From NCBI RefSeq assembly GCF_016734815.1, contig NZ_JAERQF010000038.1, positions 1 to 52,375 on the forward strand: a stretch of 52,375 nt of DNA, written 5' to 3'. The notes beneath the pieces were generated by a model that saw nothing but the letters and a program-made list of their open reading frames with translations, did no database searches and was not told the origin of the DNA. The DNA comes from Hymenobacter rubidus. Lineage in GTDB: Bacteria > Bacteroidota > Bacteroidia > Cytophagales > Hymenobacteraceae. The position numbers were made by a program, and so were the translations under genes. Numbering within the stretch: the first letter of the stretch is position 1; each line of letters opens with the position of its first letter. This document shows, in pieces, positions 17,529 through 26,153 of this stretch.

Positions 17529-18662
17529 ATGAAGCAAACCATTCCTTTCAACAAGCCCTATCTCACCGGACAAGAGGTCCAATACATTGAGCAGGCCATT
17601 CGTTCGGGCAAAATTTCGGGCGATGGGCGCTTCACGAAGCTATGCAAAGCGTTTCTGGAACAGCGGCTGGCAGCCCAGAAGGTGCTACTGACCACCTCCT
17701 GCACCGATGCACTGGAATTGTCGGCGTTGTTGCTGGACTTGCAACCGGACGACGAGGTGATTATGCCTGCTTTCACGTATGTGGGTACGGCCAATGCCTT
17801 TGTGCTACGGGGAGCTAAAATCGTATTTGCGGACAGCACAGCTCAGAACCCCAACCTTGATGTGACCGGACTAGAGCGCTTGGTGACGCCGCGTACCCGT
17901 GCTATTGTGCCGGTGCATTACGCCGGCATTGCCTGCGACATGGACCCGGTGCTGAAGGTGGCGCATCGGTACCAGCTAACGGTGGTGGAAGATGCGGCTC
18001 AGGGAATTGAGAGCTTTTATAAGGGCCAGCCATTGGGCACCATTGGGGCAGTAGGGGCTTTTTCATTTCACGAAACCAAGAACGTGACGGCGGGAGAGGG
18101 CGGATTGCTGGCCGTAAATGACCTACAAAAGGCGGCGCGCGCCGAGATTATGCGAGAAAATGGCACCAACCGCTCGTCGTTTTTCCGAGGCGAAGTCGAC
18201 AAGTACACGTGGGTGGATGTGGGCTCCAGCTTCCTGCCTTCGGACATGATTGCGGCTTATTTATGGGCACAGCTTGAGCAACTGGATGCCATTCAGCACC
18301 GGCGTATTGCTATCTGGCAGCGCTACTTCGATGGGTTGGAGGGGCTGAGCGCGCTGGGGGTAGGACTGCCAGTTGTGCCGGAATATGCCACCAATAACGG
18401 ACACATTTTTTATGTGGTGTGCCGCAGCCTGGCAGAGCGCAGTGCCCTTATTGAGCACATGCGGAGCCTCCACATTTCGTTGGCTTTTCATTATCTCGCC
18501 CTACACAAAAGCCCGTATTTTGCCAACAAACACGACGGACGGGCATTGCCGTGGGCGGACCGTTATACCGACTGCCTAGTACGGCTGCCATTGTATTACG
18601 AGCTGGGTGTCGAAGACCAACAACGGGTGGTGGAAGGGTTGTTAAGCTTTTACGGGTGCTGA
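17529..18662 (+). CDS. wecE: dTDP-4-amino-4,6-dideoxygalactose transaminase (WecE/RffA family)
   Basis: This PLP enzyme transfers an amino group to dTDP-4-keto-6-deoxyglucose, giving dTDP-Fuc4N (thomosamine). The 377-aa protein follows E. coli WecE closely over its length as recalled: IPFNKP at the start, GKISGDGRFTKLC, VLLTTSCTDALE, PVHYAGIACDMD, VEDAAQGIES (Asp155 to the PLP ring nitrogen) and SFHETKNVTAGEGG with the Schiff-base Lys184. GTNRSSFFRGEVDKYTWVDVGSS is also a WecE hallmark. A C4-equatorial product (Qui4N) cannot be wholly excluded. The rmlA/rmlB genes needed for its substrate are not in the window. Confidence 0.88.
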   Translation: MKQTIPFNKPYLTGQEVQYIEQAIRSGKISGDGRFTKLCKAFLEQRLAAQKVLLTTSCTDALELSALLLDLQPDDEVIMPAFTYVGTANAFVLRGAKIVFADSTAQNPNLDVTGLERLVTPRTRAIVPVHYAGIACDMDPVLKVAHRYQLTVVEDAAQGIESFYKGQPLGTIGAVGAFSFHETKNVTAGEGGLLAVNDLQKAARAEIMRENGTNRSSFFRGEVDKYTWVDVGSSFLPSDMIAAYLWAQLEQLDAIQHRRIAIWQRYFDGLEGLSALGVGLPVVPEYATNNGHIFYVVCRSLAERSALIEHMRSLHISLAFHYLALHKSPYFANKHDGRALPWADRYTDCLVRLPLYYELGVEDQQRVVEGLLSFYGC

Positions 18663-18910
18663 TTGAGGGCAGTGGCTAGAAGGGGAGGAGCCTAGAGGGC
18701 TGTTCGCAAATTGGTGTGCATCAGCAATGGGAATGACTGCCGCTGCTTGTGGGTACCTTTGTGGTTGCACAAATCCGGGCGGATAGTGCCGACCGAACAA
18801 TTTGCAGCGCCGCCGATTCTGTATAATGCCTGCTTCGACGACTTGGCTTCTTGCCGCGGTTAAGCCAAGTTGTATGGTTTGCTAAAGTTATTATTGAGCG
18901 TTAATTACCG

Positions 18911-20116
18911 ATGAAAATACTGCTTTCCATTGAAGACCTACGAACCGGCGGCGCCCAGGTATTTGGCATGCGGCTGGCGCAGGCCTTGCACGAACGGGGC
19001 CACCGGGTGTGGCTTTATAGCCATTACCCCAGCTACGTCAACCACGAACTGGTGAAGCAGGTGGCGCCGGGCGTGCCCGTGCTTTCTTTCAACGGGGCCG
19101 GCGTGCCGGGCCTCGACTGGGTGAGCCGGAAAATGCAGGGATTGATGCGCCGCTTGGGCAAGGGCTTTCCGCTGCGGGAACGGCTGGTGGAGCGGCACCT
19201 GCGCCAGTTGCTGGAAAAGCTGCAGGTAGACGTGGTGAACTCGCACATGATTAAGTCGGACATTGTGGCGGCGGAGGCTGGTGCGGCCGCGCAGCCGCAG
19301 GTGCCGCTGGTGATTACCATGCACGGGTGCTACGAAGACTTCCTGCACAAGCCCGAGCAGCCGGAAGTGACCGTGAAGTCGCGGGAGGCATTGCAGAAGG
19401 CGGCGGCCGTGGTGTACCTGACTCAGAAAAACCTGGAAATATTTACCGTGCCGGGCGTGCGGCCCTTTGAGGATATTTTGCACGCCCAGATTTACAATGG
19501 GTTCGATGGGCATTTCTCGGCCCCTGACCAACTCCCGACCCGTGCACAGTTGGGCATCGAAGAAAAAGACATCGTGTTTGGCATGGTGGCCCGCGGCATT
19601 CCCGAAAAAGGGTGGCAATACGCCATCGATTCGTTTGAGGCATTGAGCAAGGAGTTTGCCAACAGCCATTTGCTATTAGTGGGCAGCAGCGACTACCTCA
19701 GTGGGCTGGCCGCGGCCAACAAGAACCCGCGCATCCACTTCGTGGGCTTTGCGAAGAACCCGATTGATTGGGGACGGCTGTTTGATGTGGGCTTGCTGCC
19801 CAGCTATTTTGCTTCGGAAAGCCTGCCCAATTCCATTGCCGAGTACCTGTTCTGCGGGGCGCCGGTCATCGCCACGCGCATTGGCGAAATCCCGCAAATG
19901 CTGGACGTGCCGGGCGAGGGCCTGGCCGGTGTGCTGGTGGAGCAGGACGGCCACCGCCTCACCAACCCCGCGGCACTTACGGCCGCCATGCGCGCCTACC
20001 TCACCGACCCGCAACTGCTGGCCGTGCACAAAGTCCGGGCCGCGGCCTGCTTCGATAAATTCCGGATGGAGCGGTGCGTGGCCGCTTACGAAGCTATTTT
20101 TACGCAGGTAGCCTAA
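18911..20116 (+). CDS. Glycosyltransferase family 4
   Basis: This 401-aa GT-B protein starts MKILLSIEDLRTGGAQVFG, with the glycine loop of the acceptor domain. The donor domain begins around GMVARGIPEKGWQYAIDSF (about 225-243), followed by FVGFAKNP and SYFASESLPNSIAEYLFCGAPVIATRIGEIPQ with the E-x7-E region. It is the first of three consecutive GT4 genes with 16 nt, then overlapping, spacing, which look like one operon. High GC content contrasts with the upstream glycosyltransferases. Confidence 0.9.
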   Translation: MKILLSIEDLRTGGAQVFGMRLAQALHERGHRVWLYSHYPSYVNHELVKQVAPGVPVLSFNGAGVPGLDWVSRKMQGLMRRLGKGFPLRERLVERHLRQLLEKLQVDVVNSHMIKSDIVAAEAGAAAQPQVPLVITMHGCYEDFLHKPEQPEVTVKSREALQKAAAVVYLTQKNLEIFTVPGVRPFEDILHAQIYNGFDGHFSAPDQLPTRAQLGIEEKDIVFGMVARGIPEKGWQYAIDSFEALSKEFANSHLLLVGSSDYLSGLAAANKNPRIHFVGFAKNPIDWGRLFDVGLLPSYFASESLPNSIAEYLFCGAPVIATRIGEIPQMLDVPGEGLAGVLVEQDGHRLTNPAALTAAMRAYLTDPQLLAVHKVRAAACFDKFRMERCVAAYEAIFTQVA

Positions 20117-20132
20117 GCGCGGGCTGCCCTGA

Positions 20133-21425
20133 ATGTCCTCCATAAACCCCACTATGACTGCAACCGATTCCCGGCCGCGCCTGCTCATGATTATTCCCAA
20201 CCGCGGCATGGGCGGTGCCCAGCGGGCGTTTCACGACCACAGCGTGGAGTTGAGCAATTATTATCAGGTGACGGAAGTTATTTTTAACGATGACTTGCCC
20301 GACATGTACCCCAGTGGCAACGCAGTGCGCAACCTAGACGTGCCGGGCGGCGGCGGCCCGGTAGCCAAGGTGCAGAATTTCTGGCGGCGCGTGAGCCGGT
20401 TGCGGGAGTTGAAAAAAGAGTTGAACTGTGACGTGGCGGTGAGCCACTTGGAAGGCGCCGACTACATCAACCTGCTGAGCAAGGGCCGCGAAAAAGCGGT
20501 GGTGCTTATTCAGGGCTCGAAGGTGCACGACCGCAACATCAGCGGGGCCATGGGCTGGCTGCGCAAGTCGGTGCTCATGCCCTGGCTTTACCAGCGCGCC
20601 GACAAAATGGTGACGGTGAGCCGGGACATTATTCCGGAAATGACGGCCGTGTTTGGCGTGCCCCGGCACAAGCTCTCGGCCATCAACAACTCGTTTGAAG
20701 TCGAGCACGTGCGCAAACTGAGCCAGGAGCCGCTCGATGCCGCCACGCAGGCCGTGTACGCGGCCGGGCCCGTGCTGGTGACGTCGGGCCGGTTGGCCAT
20801 TCAGAAAAACCAAGCGCCCTTGCTCGATGTGGTTGCTGCCCTGCTGAAGCGGCAGCCGGCGAAGCTGGTATTCATTGGCGACGGGGAACTGCGCGAGGAC
20901 TTGCTGGCCCACGCCCGCGCCCTGAAGCTGCGGGTGTACAACGCCATGAATTCGACCGATGTGCTGACGCCGGACTACGACGTGTACTTCGTGGGGCTTC
21001 AGGAAAATCCGTTCAAATACATTCGGCCGGCCACGGCGTTTGTGTTTCCCTCGGCCTGGGAAGGGTTTCCGCTGGCATTGGGCGAGGCCATGACCTGCGG
21101 CATTCCGGTGGTATCGACCGACTGCCCCACGGGCCCGCGCGAGATGCTGGCCCCGACGGTCGAGGCGCCAACTACGCCCCTGCGCCACGCCGAATGGGCC
21201 GAGTTTGGTGTCCTGATGCCCATGCTCACGGAACCCGCCAGCCTGGCCGCCGACATGGCTTGCTGGACCGATACCCTCGTGCAACTACTCAATGACGCAC
21301 CGGCCCGCGAGCGCCTGGGCCAGGCTGCCCGCCTGCGCTCCAACGACTTTACGCACCGGCGCATTTTTGGGCAGTGGAAAGAGCTGATTGATGGGTTGTT
21401 ATCGGAACGCCCCGCTAACGCATGA
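20133..21425 (+). CDS. Glycosyltransferase family 4
   Basis: This 430-aa GT-B enzyme has LLMIIPNRGMGGAQRAFH near the N-terminus. The donor domain includes VTSGRLAIQKNQ, LVFIGDGELREDL and FPSAWEGFPLALGEAMTCGIPVVSTDCPTGP. An insert around MNSTDVLTPDYDVYFVGLQENPF precedes the E-x7-E loop. ATG 20133 is used; ATG 20154 is an alternative. The last codons overlap the next gene (ATGA), so translation is coupled. Confidence 0.9.
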   Translation: MSSINPTMTATDSRPRLLMIIPNRGMGGAQRAFHDHSVELSNYYQVTEVIFNDDLPDMYPSGNAVRNLDVPGGGGPVAKVQNFWRRVSRLRELKKELNCDVAVSHLEGADYINLLSKGREKAVVLIQGSKVHDRNISGAMGWLRKSVLMPWLYQRADKMVTVSRDIIPEMTAVFGVPRHKLSAINNSFEVEHVRKLSQEPLDAATQAVYAAGPVLVTSGRLAIQKNQAPLLDVVAALLKRQPAKLVFIGDGELREDLLAHARALKLRVYNAMNSTDVLTPDYDVYFVGLQENPFKYIRPATAFVFPSAWEGFPLALGEAMTCGIPVVSTDCPTGPREMLAPTVEAPTTPLRHAEWAEFGVLMPMLTEPASLAADMACWTDTLVQLLNDAPARERLGQAARLRSNDFTHRRIFGQWKELIDGLLSERPANA

Positions 21426-22600
21426 GCCCATTGCCTGCTGCTAATTCTGGCGTGAAGTCCCGGCCGCTGATTCTGCTAGTGGATAATTCCCGGGCCGTGA
21501 CCGGGGCGCTCAATGCCCTGCGCCACGCCACCAGCCCGCTGCGCGACCAATACGATTTTGCCTACGTGCTGCCCACCGGCAGTGCTGGCAGCGCCGTACT
21601 CGCCGCCGACGGCTACCGCGTGCACGAACTGCCTTTTGTGGAAATCAGCCGCCGGCCCGCCGATTTGCTGCGCTATTTCCCCATGCTGCTGCTCAACGGC
21701 TGGCGTTTGCTGAAGCTGGTGCGGCGCGAGCGGGCTGTCGCCGTGCACCTCAACGATTTTTATAACCTAACCGGCTACGTGGCGCGCTGGCTGAGCCTGG
21801 GCCGCCTGCCGGTCCTCACGCACGTGCGGTTTTTGCCGCAGGTGCTGCCGCAGTTGTTTGCCCGGCCGTGGCGTTGGCTGGCCGAGCACGCGGCCCAGCA
21901 GGTACTCTGCGTGTCGGAGGCCGTGCGGGCGTACTTCGCGCCCGGCCATCCCACCGTACGCACCGTGTACGACCCGCTGCCGGCGCGCGGCGAGCGCCTC
22001 GTACCTTTCGCACTGGAAGTAACTGCCCCAGAGCGTCCCATCCGGTTTTTGTACCTGAGCAACTACATCCGGGGCAAGGGCCAGAACTTTGCGCTGGACG
22101 CATTTGCGTTGGCGTATGCCCGCAACCCCAAGCTGCGCTTGCATTTTGTGGGCGGCGACATGGGCATGGTGAAGAACCAGGAGTTTCGGGCCGAGCTGGA
22201 GGCGCGCACGCAAGCATTAGGCCTCACGGCAGCGGTGCAGTTCGACGGTTTCGCCGCCGATACCGAGGCCCTGATGAAATCCTTCGACATTGCCCTGAAT
22301 TTCTCCGAGGCCGAATCCTTCTCCCTCACCTGCCTCGATGCCCTGTACTACGGCGTGCCGCTGATTGCCACCGATTGCGGCGGCCCGGCCGAACTGTTCG
22401 AATCCGGTCGGTCAGGGCTGCTGGTGCCCAACCGCGACGTGCCCGCCATGGCCGAAGCCATGCACACGCTGGCCAACAGTGCAGAGCTGCGCCAACAGTT
22501 CTCGGTAGCCAGTCGGGCATTTGTGCGGCAAAAATTTGCCCCGGCGCACACCTTCCATCAGCTGGCAGCCTGCTATGGTCGGGTGCTGGCGCGGGCCTAA
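21422..22600 (+). CDS. Glycosyltransferase family 4
   Basis: This 392-aa GT-B enzyme has a less conserved N-terminus (PLILLVDNSRAVTGALNAL). The clear donor domain contains IRFLYLSNYIRGKGQNFALDAF, HFVGGDMG, and NFSEAESFSLTCLDALYYGVPLIATDCGGPAE. It overlaps the previous gene by four bases and the next by one (TAATG), placing it in the middle of a coupled set ending in a membrane glycosyltransferase. Confidence 0.9.
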   Translation: MSPLPAANSGVKSRPLILLVDNSRAVTGALNALRHATSPLRDQYDFAYVLPTGSAGSAVLAADGYRVHELPFVEISRRPADLLRYFPMLLLNGWRLLKLVRRERAVAVHLNDFYNLTGYVARWLSLGRLPVLTHVRFLPQVLPQLFARPWRWLAEHAAQQVLCVSEAVRAYFAPGHPTVRTVYDPLPARGERLVPFALEVTAPERPIRFLYLSNYIRGKGQNFALDAFALAYARNPKLRLHFVGGDMGMVKNQEFRAELEARTQALGLTAAVQFDGFAADTEALMKSFDIALNFSEAESFSLTCLDALYYGVPLIATDCGGPAELFESGRSGLLVPNRDVPAMAEAMHTLANSAELRQQFSVASRAFVRQKFAPAHTFHQLAACYGRVLARA

Positions 22601-24090
22601 TGCAGCGCCGTATGCAAGCGTCTTCTTTGCGTGTGCTGCCGCGCCTGTTGCTTGCAATCATCTTATTGGGGCTGGGCGCACGGGTCCTGTTCATGGTGGT
22701 GGGGGTGGCCGCGTATTATCACAGCCCCGACTTGTTCTGCCTCAACGGCGACTCTAGCTCGTACACCCAATCTTTCGAAAACCTGTGGCGTGTCGGCCGC
22801 TATACTTTTGATTTACAAGTGCCCGAAGCCTCATTTGGACGCTTGCCGGGGTATCCGTTTTTTTATGGCGTCCATCGCCTGGTATTTGGGGCTGCGCTGG
22901 CGCCTGTCGCCACTGCCTGGAGCCAGTTATTGCTCGATACAGCCGCTATCTGGTTGGTGTTTGGTATTTTGAGCCGAATGGCGCCAGCCGTGCGTTGGGC
23001 GCCGTACCTAGGGGCATTTCTGTACGCTACCTATCCGTTTGTTATGGTGTGGGTACCCGTCATCGGCACAGAAAGTCTAAGTACAGATTTAACATTGCTT
23101 TGGTTTTACCTACTGTTGGGCTGGCGGCCTACGTTGGCTTATTCATTGGGTACGGGAGTACTCGTGGCGGCTAATTTATTCGTCCGCGAATACATGGGAA
23201 GTTTGCTGCCCATCACCTTGCTATGGGTGGTAGTGAAGGCGATGCCCCAGGGGTGGCCCTTGGCCTGGCGCCACGCGGCGCTGGTGGCTGCCGGATTCGG
23301 GGTGCTGTACATTGGGTGGCCCGTGCGCAACTATGTCTTGGCTCACCGCCTGATGCTGCTAAAGCCCCAGGCGGCGGGCTACATCAACCAAACCCCCGAT
23401 GTGGACGAGTTCTATAAATGGGTGCATTGCTGGGATGCCAACGAAAACCCCTGGCTCGATTCGGTATTGATTGGCCAAGGGCCTGTTCATTTTCCGGAGT
23501 CCGCATGCAGCACGCCTGCCGAAGCGGCGCAGGCGCAAACGCTGGTATTGCTGGCACGCCACTGCGGCTCGGGGTTCTACGCGGTGCGCGGGTCTCAACC
23601 CGCCGATTCGGTGTACCGGCGCTACCGCACCGACAACTGCAATGCCGCCATTAGTACGGGTTTTCAGCAGTTGCGCCAGCAGTTTGCGGCCGAGCATCCG
23701 TGGCGGTACTGGTTCGATGTGCCGGTGCAAAATTTGCGAAAGGCCTTCTTCAAGTCCCGGCTGGTGCCGCCGCAGGCATTGTACCCGCACGCACCGCCAC
23801 GGTCGGCGGGCTTGTTAGGACTGATTTTTGGGTATCGCACGGCTTTGTTGTTGCTCGGATGGGTGGGCCTGTTTGCCAGCTTGCGCCGCTACCCCGCGTT
23901 GTGGTTGGTGCTGGCGGTGAGCGGGTTTCAGTACGTTTACATTTGCTTCTTTTACCGGGGGCTTGAAATGCGCTACTTGCTGCAGGCCGATGCATTGCTT
24001 ATTCTACCGGCTGCGCTGTGGCTGGGCCGAGGGCTGGCGCAAGTGCGAAACTGGCGGCCCGGTGCGCTTGCCTCTAGCACTGCTAACTAA
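22600..24090 (+). CDS. GT39-like polytopic membrane glycosyltransferase
   Basis: This 496-aa membrane protein has roughly ten hydrophobic segments. A first transmembrane helix is followed by a large loop with LNGDSSSYTQSFENLWR and RLPGYPFFYGVHRLVFG, resembling the acidic-residue first periplasmic loop and G-x-P motif of ArnT/PMT-type GT39 enzymes. Such enzymes use a polyprenyl-phosphate sugar on the periplasmic side. The gene for a polyprenyl-phosphate glycosyltransferase follows 27 nt after, which supports this. The start ATG 22600 overlaps the preceding stop; the frame is open further upstream but that part lies within the GT4 gene. Confidence 0.75.
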   Translation: MQRRMQASSLRVLPRLLLAIILLGLGARVLFMVVGVAAYYHSPDLFCLNGDSSSYTQSFENLWRVGRYTFDLQVPEASFGRLPGYPFFYGVHRLVFGAALAPVATAWSQLLLDTAAIWLVFGILSRMAPAVRWAPYLGAFLYATYPFVMVWVPVIGTESLSTDLTLLWFYLLLGWRPTLAYSLGTGVLVAANLFVREYMGSLLPITLLWVVVKAMPQGWPLAWRHAALVAAGFGVLYIGWPVRNYVLAHRLMLLKPQAAGYINQTPDVDEFYKWVHCWDANENPWLDSVLIGQGPVHFPESACSTPAEAAQAQTLVLLARHCGSGFYAVRGSQPADSVYRRYRTDNCNAAISTGFQQLRQQFAAEHPWRYWFDVPVQNLRKAFFKSRLVPPQALYPHAPPRSAGLLGLIFGYRTALLLLGWVGLFASLRRYPALWLVLAVSGFQYVYICFFYRGLEMRYLLQADALLILPAALWLGRGLAQVRNWRPGALASSTAN

Positions 24091-24117
24091 ACCGCCAAAG
24101 CTGAGCCGAACATACTG

Positions 24118-25053
24118 ATGACATCCAAGTCTACCATTTTTCTTTCGATTGTGAGCCCCGTGTACCGGGCCGATGCCACGGTGGAGGAACTGGTGCGGCG
24201 CTTGGTGAAGGCATTGGAACCCATCTCGCCGCAGTTTGAAATCATCCTGGTCGACGACCGCAGCCCCGACGATTCCTGGCAGCAGATTCAGGCCCAGGCG
24301 ACGCGCGACCCGCGCGTGCGCGGCCTGCGGCTCAGCCGCAACTTTGGGCAGCACCGCGCCATCCTTGCCGGCTTGGAACAGTGCCAGGGCGAATGGATAG
24401 TGGTGATGGACTGCGATTTGCAGGACCAGCCCGAGGAAATTCCCCAACTCCTGGCCCAGGCCCAAACCGGCTTCGACCTGGTGCTGGCCCGTCGCGTCGA
24501 ACGGCAGGATTCCTGGGTTCGGCGGTATTACTCGGCGTTATTTTATTGGCTGCTGTCCTACCTCACCGGCACCGCGCAAGACCCCGCCATTGCCAATTTT
24601 GGCGTCTACCACCGCAAGGTGATTGCGGCCGTGCTGGCCATGCGTGAAAGCGCTTCCTACTTCCCCCTCATGGTGCGGTGGGTGGGGTTTCGACGGCTCG
24701 ATGTGCCGGTGGCCCACGCCAGCCGGGGGGGCGGCAGCTCCTCCTACAGCTTCAGCCGCATGAGCAATCTGGCGCTCGACATCATTCTGGCCTATTCCGA
24801 CAAGCCCCTGCGCCTTACTGTCAAGTTAGGGCTGGTGGTGTCCGGCACCACATTCGTCATGATATTGGTCATGCTATTCCGCTTCCTCAACGGTCAGATT
24901 GTTGTGCTCGGCTACACCAGCCTCATTTTATCCATCTGGTTTTTCTCGGGCTTGGTTCTGTCGGTACTGGGGATGGTGGGGCTCTACTTGGGCAAAACGT
25001 TTGAGCAGGTGAAAAACCGCCCCCTCTACCTTGTTGACGAAGTCAGCAAGTAA
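24118..25053 (+). CDS. Polyprenyl-phosphate glycosyltransferase, DPM1/GtrB-like GT2
   Basis: This 311-aa GT2 has SIVSPVYRADATVEELV, ILVDDRSPDDSW, LSRNFGQHRAILAGL and VMDCDLQDQPEEIP (DxD), then a conserved R-S/Y core (RRVERQDSWVRRYYSALFY). Two C-terminal transmembrane helices from about residue 238 onward complete the ArnC/GtrB layout. Such proteins load a sugar onto undecaprenyl phosphate for later transfer outside the membrane. The upstream GT39-like protein is the natural user. No GtrA-like flippase was recognised. Confidence 0.88.
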   Translation: MTSKSTIFLSIVSPVYRADATVEELVRRLVKALEPISPQFEIILVDDRSPDDSWQQIQAQATRDPRVRGLRLSRNFGQHRAILAGLEQCQGEWIVVMDCDLQDQPEEIPQLLAQAQTGFDLVLARRVERQDSWVRRYYSALFYWLLSYLTGTAQDPAIANFGVYHRKVIAAVLAMRESASYFPLMVRWVGFRRLDVPVAHASRGGGSSSYSFSRMSNLALDIILAYSDKPLRLTVKLGLVVSGTTFVMILVMLFRFLNGQIVVLGYTSLILSIWFFSGLVLSVLGMVGLYLGKTFEQVKNRPLYLVDEVSK

Positions 25054-25089
25054 GCCAACCAGCGTCGTACTGCCTCCCATTGTCTGCTC

Positions 25090-25983
25090 ATGCCACCTGC
25101 CGCGTCGCCTGCCAAAGTCACCCTTTTTCTGATGACCGAAAAAGGCTACACCGTGCTACGGCACATCATCGAGCAATTGGACGCATCCCTTATCGACCAG
25201 GTTATTGGCGCCCAAGACCCGCATCTCACCCACGACTATTTTGAGGAGATTAAGAATCTTTGTCAGGCTTCGGGCATTCCATTTGCTTCGCGTACCGAGC
25301 CTTACAGCGTTACTTCAACGTATGCACTGGCCATTTCGTGGCGTTGGCTAATTCGGGAAATAGACCAGCTTATCGTGCTGCACGATAGTATTCTGCCACG
25401 TTACCGGGGGTTCGCTCCCCTGGTGAGTGCCCTCATTAACGGGGAAAATCAATTGGGCGTCACGGCCTTGTGGGCCAGTGGTGAATACGACCGCGGCCCC
25501 ATTATCCAGCAGGCTGTGCGGCCGGTTTCCTATCCATTGAAAATTGCGCAAGCCATTAGCTTAGCCATTGAATGCTATAAGGAGCTAATTAACAGTGTTA
25601 TGTCCGCAGTGGCCAGCGGTAGTCTGCCTTCGGGCGAGCCTCAGCAGGAGGAATTTGCCACCTACAGCCTTTGGCGCGACGAACAGGACTACCGCATCAA
25701 CTGGCAGGCTGATTGCCACACCATCAAACGTTTCATTGATGCACTGGGGCCGCCCTATCAGGGCGCATCTGCCCAAGCCAACGGAGCATTAATTCGGGTG
25801 TTTGATGCCGAGGTGGAGCCCGATGTGCGCATTGAAAATCGTACGGCTGGCAAAGTCCTGTTTCTGAAGGACCAGTTGCCAGTTGTGGTATGCGGGACCG
25901 GCTTGCTCCGCCTCACGCAACTGCGCCATGCCAATAACGAAAGTGCCTTGCCGCTGAAGCAGTTTCGCACCCGCTTTACCTGA
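25090..25983 (+). CDS. Sugar N-formyltransferase-like protein (formyl_trans_N family)
   Basis: This 297-aa protein has the formyltetrahydrofolate transferase core. LHDSILPRYRGFAPL (about 97-111) corresponds to the HPSLLP..RG signature, and GEYDRGPII (131-139) supplies the conserved Asp134, 36 residues after His98, the spacing seen in ArnA. The third catalytic residue, Asn two positions before the His, is Val96 here. A C-terminal domain with VFDAEVEP follows, similar in placement to the FMT C-terminal fold. In this locus the likely substrate is a 4-amino-4,6-dideoxy sugar from the WecE homologue. A methionyl-tRNA role is unlikely given the context and motif. Confidence 0.72.
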   Translation: MPPAASPAKVTLFLMTEKGYTVLRHIIEQLDASLIDQVIGAQDPHLTHDYFEEIKNLCQASGIPFASRTEPYSVTSTYALAISWRWLIREIDQLIVLHDSILPRYRGFAPLVSALINGENQLGVTALWASGEYDRGPIIQQAVRPVSYPLKIAQAISLAIECYKELINSVMSAVASGSLPSGEPQQEEFATYSLWRDEQDYRINWQADCHTIKRFIDALGPPYQGASAQANGALIRVFDAEVEPDVRIENRTAGKVLFLKDQLPVVVCGTGLLRLTQLRHANNESALPLKQFRTRFT

Positions 25984-26153
25984 AGTAACCGTAATTGAAC
26001 ACTCGCAAGGCTGCTTTCAAGCGAACGGCCTTAATTTTGACTCCCGGCTGTTGCCAACTTTGGGCTTTTTAACTCAAGGTGTACAAGCATTAGCTTCCCG
26101 TGTTTTAAGACGATGACTGTAAGTCAGTAGGTTGTTTAATAAGTAATATCCCG

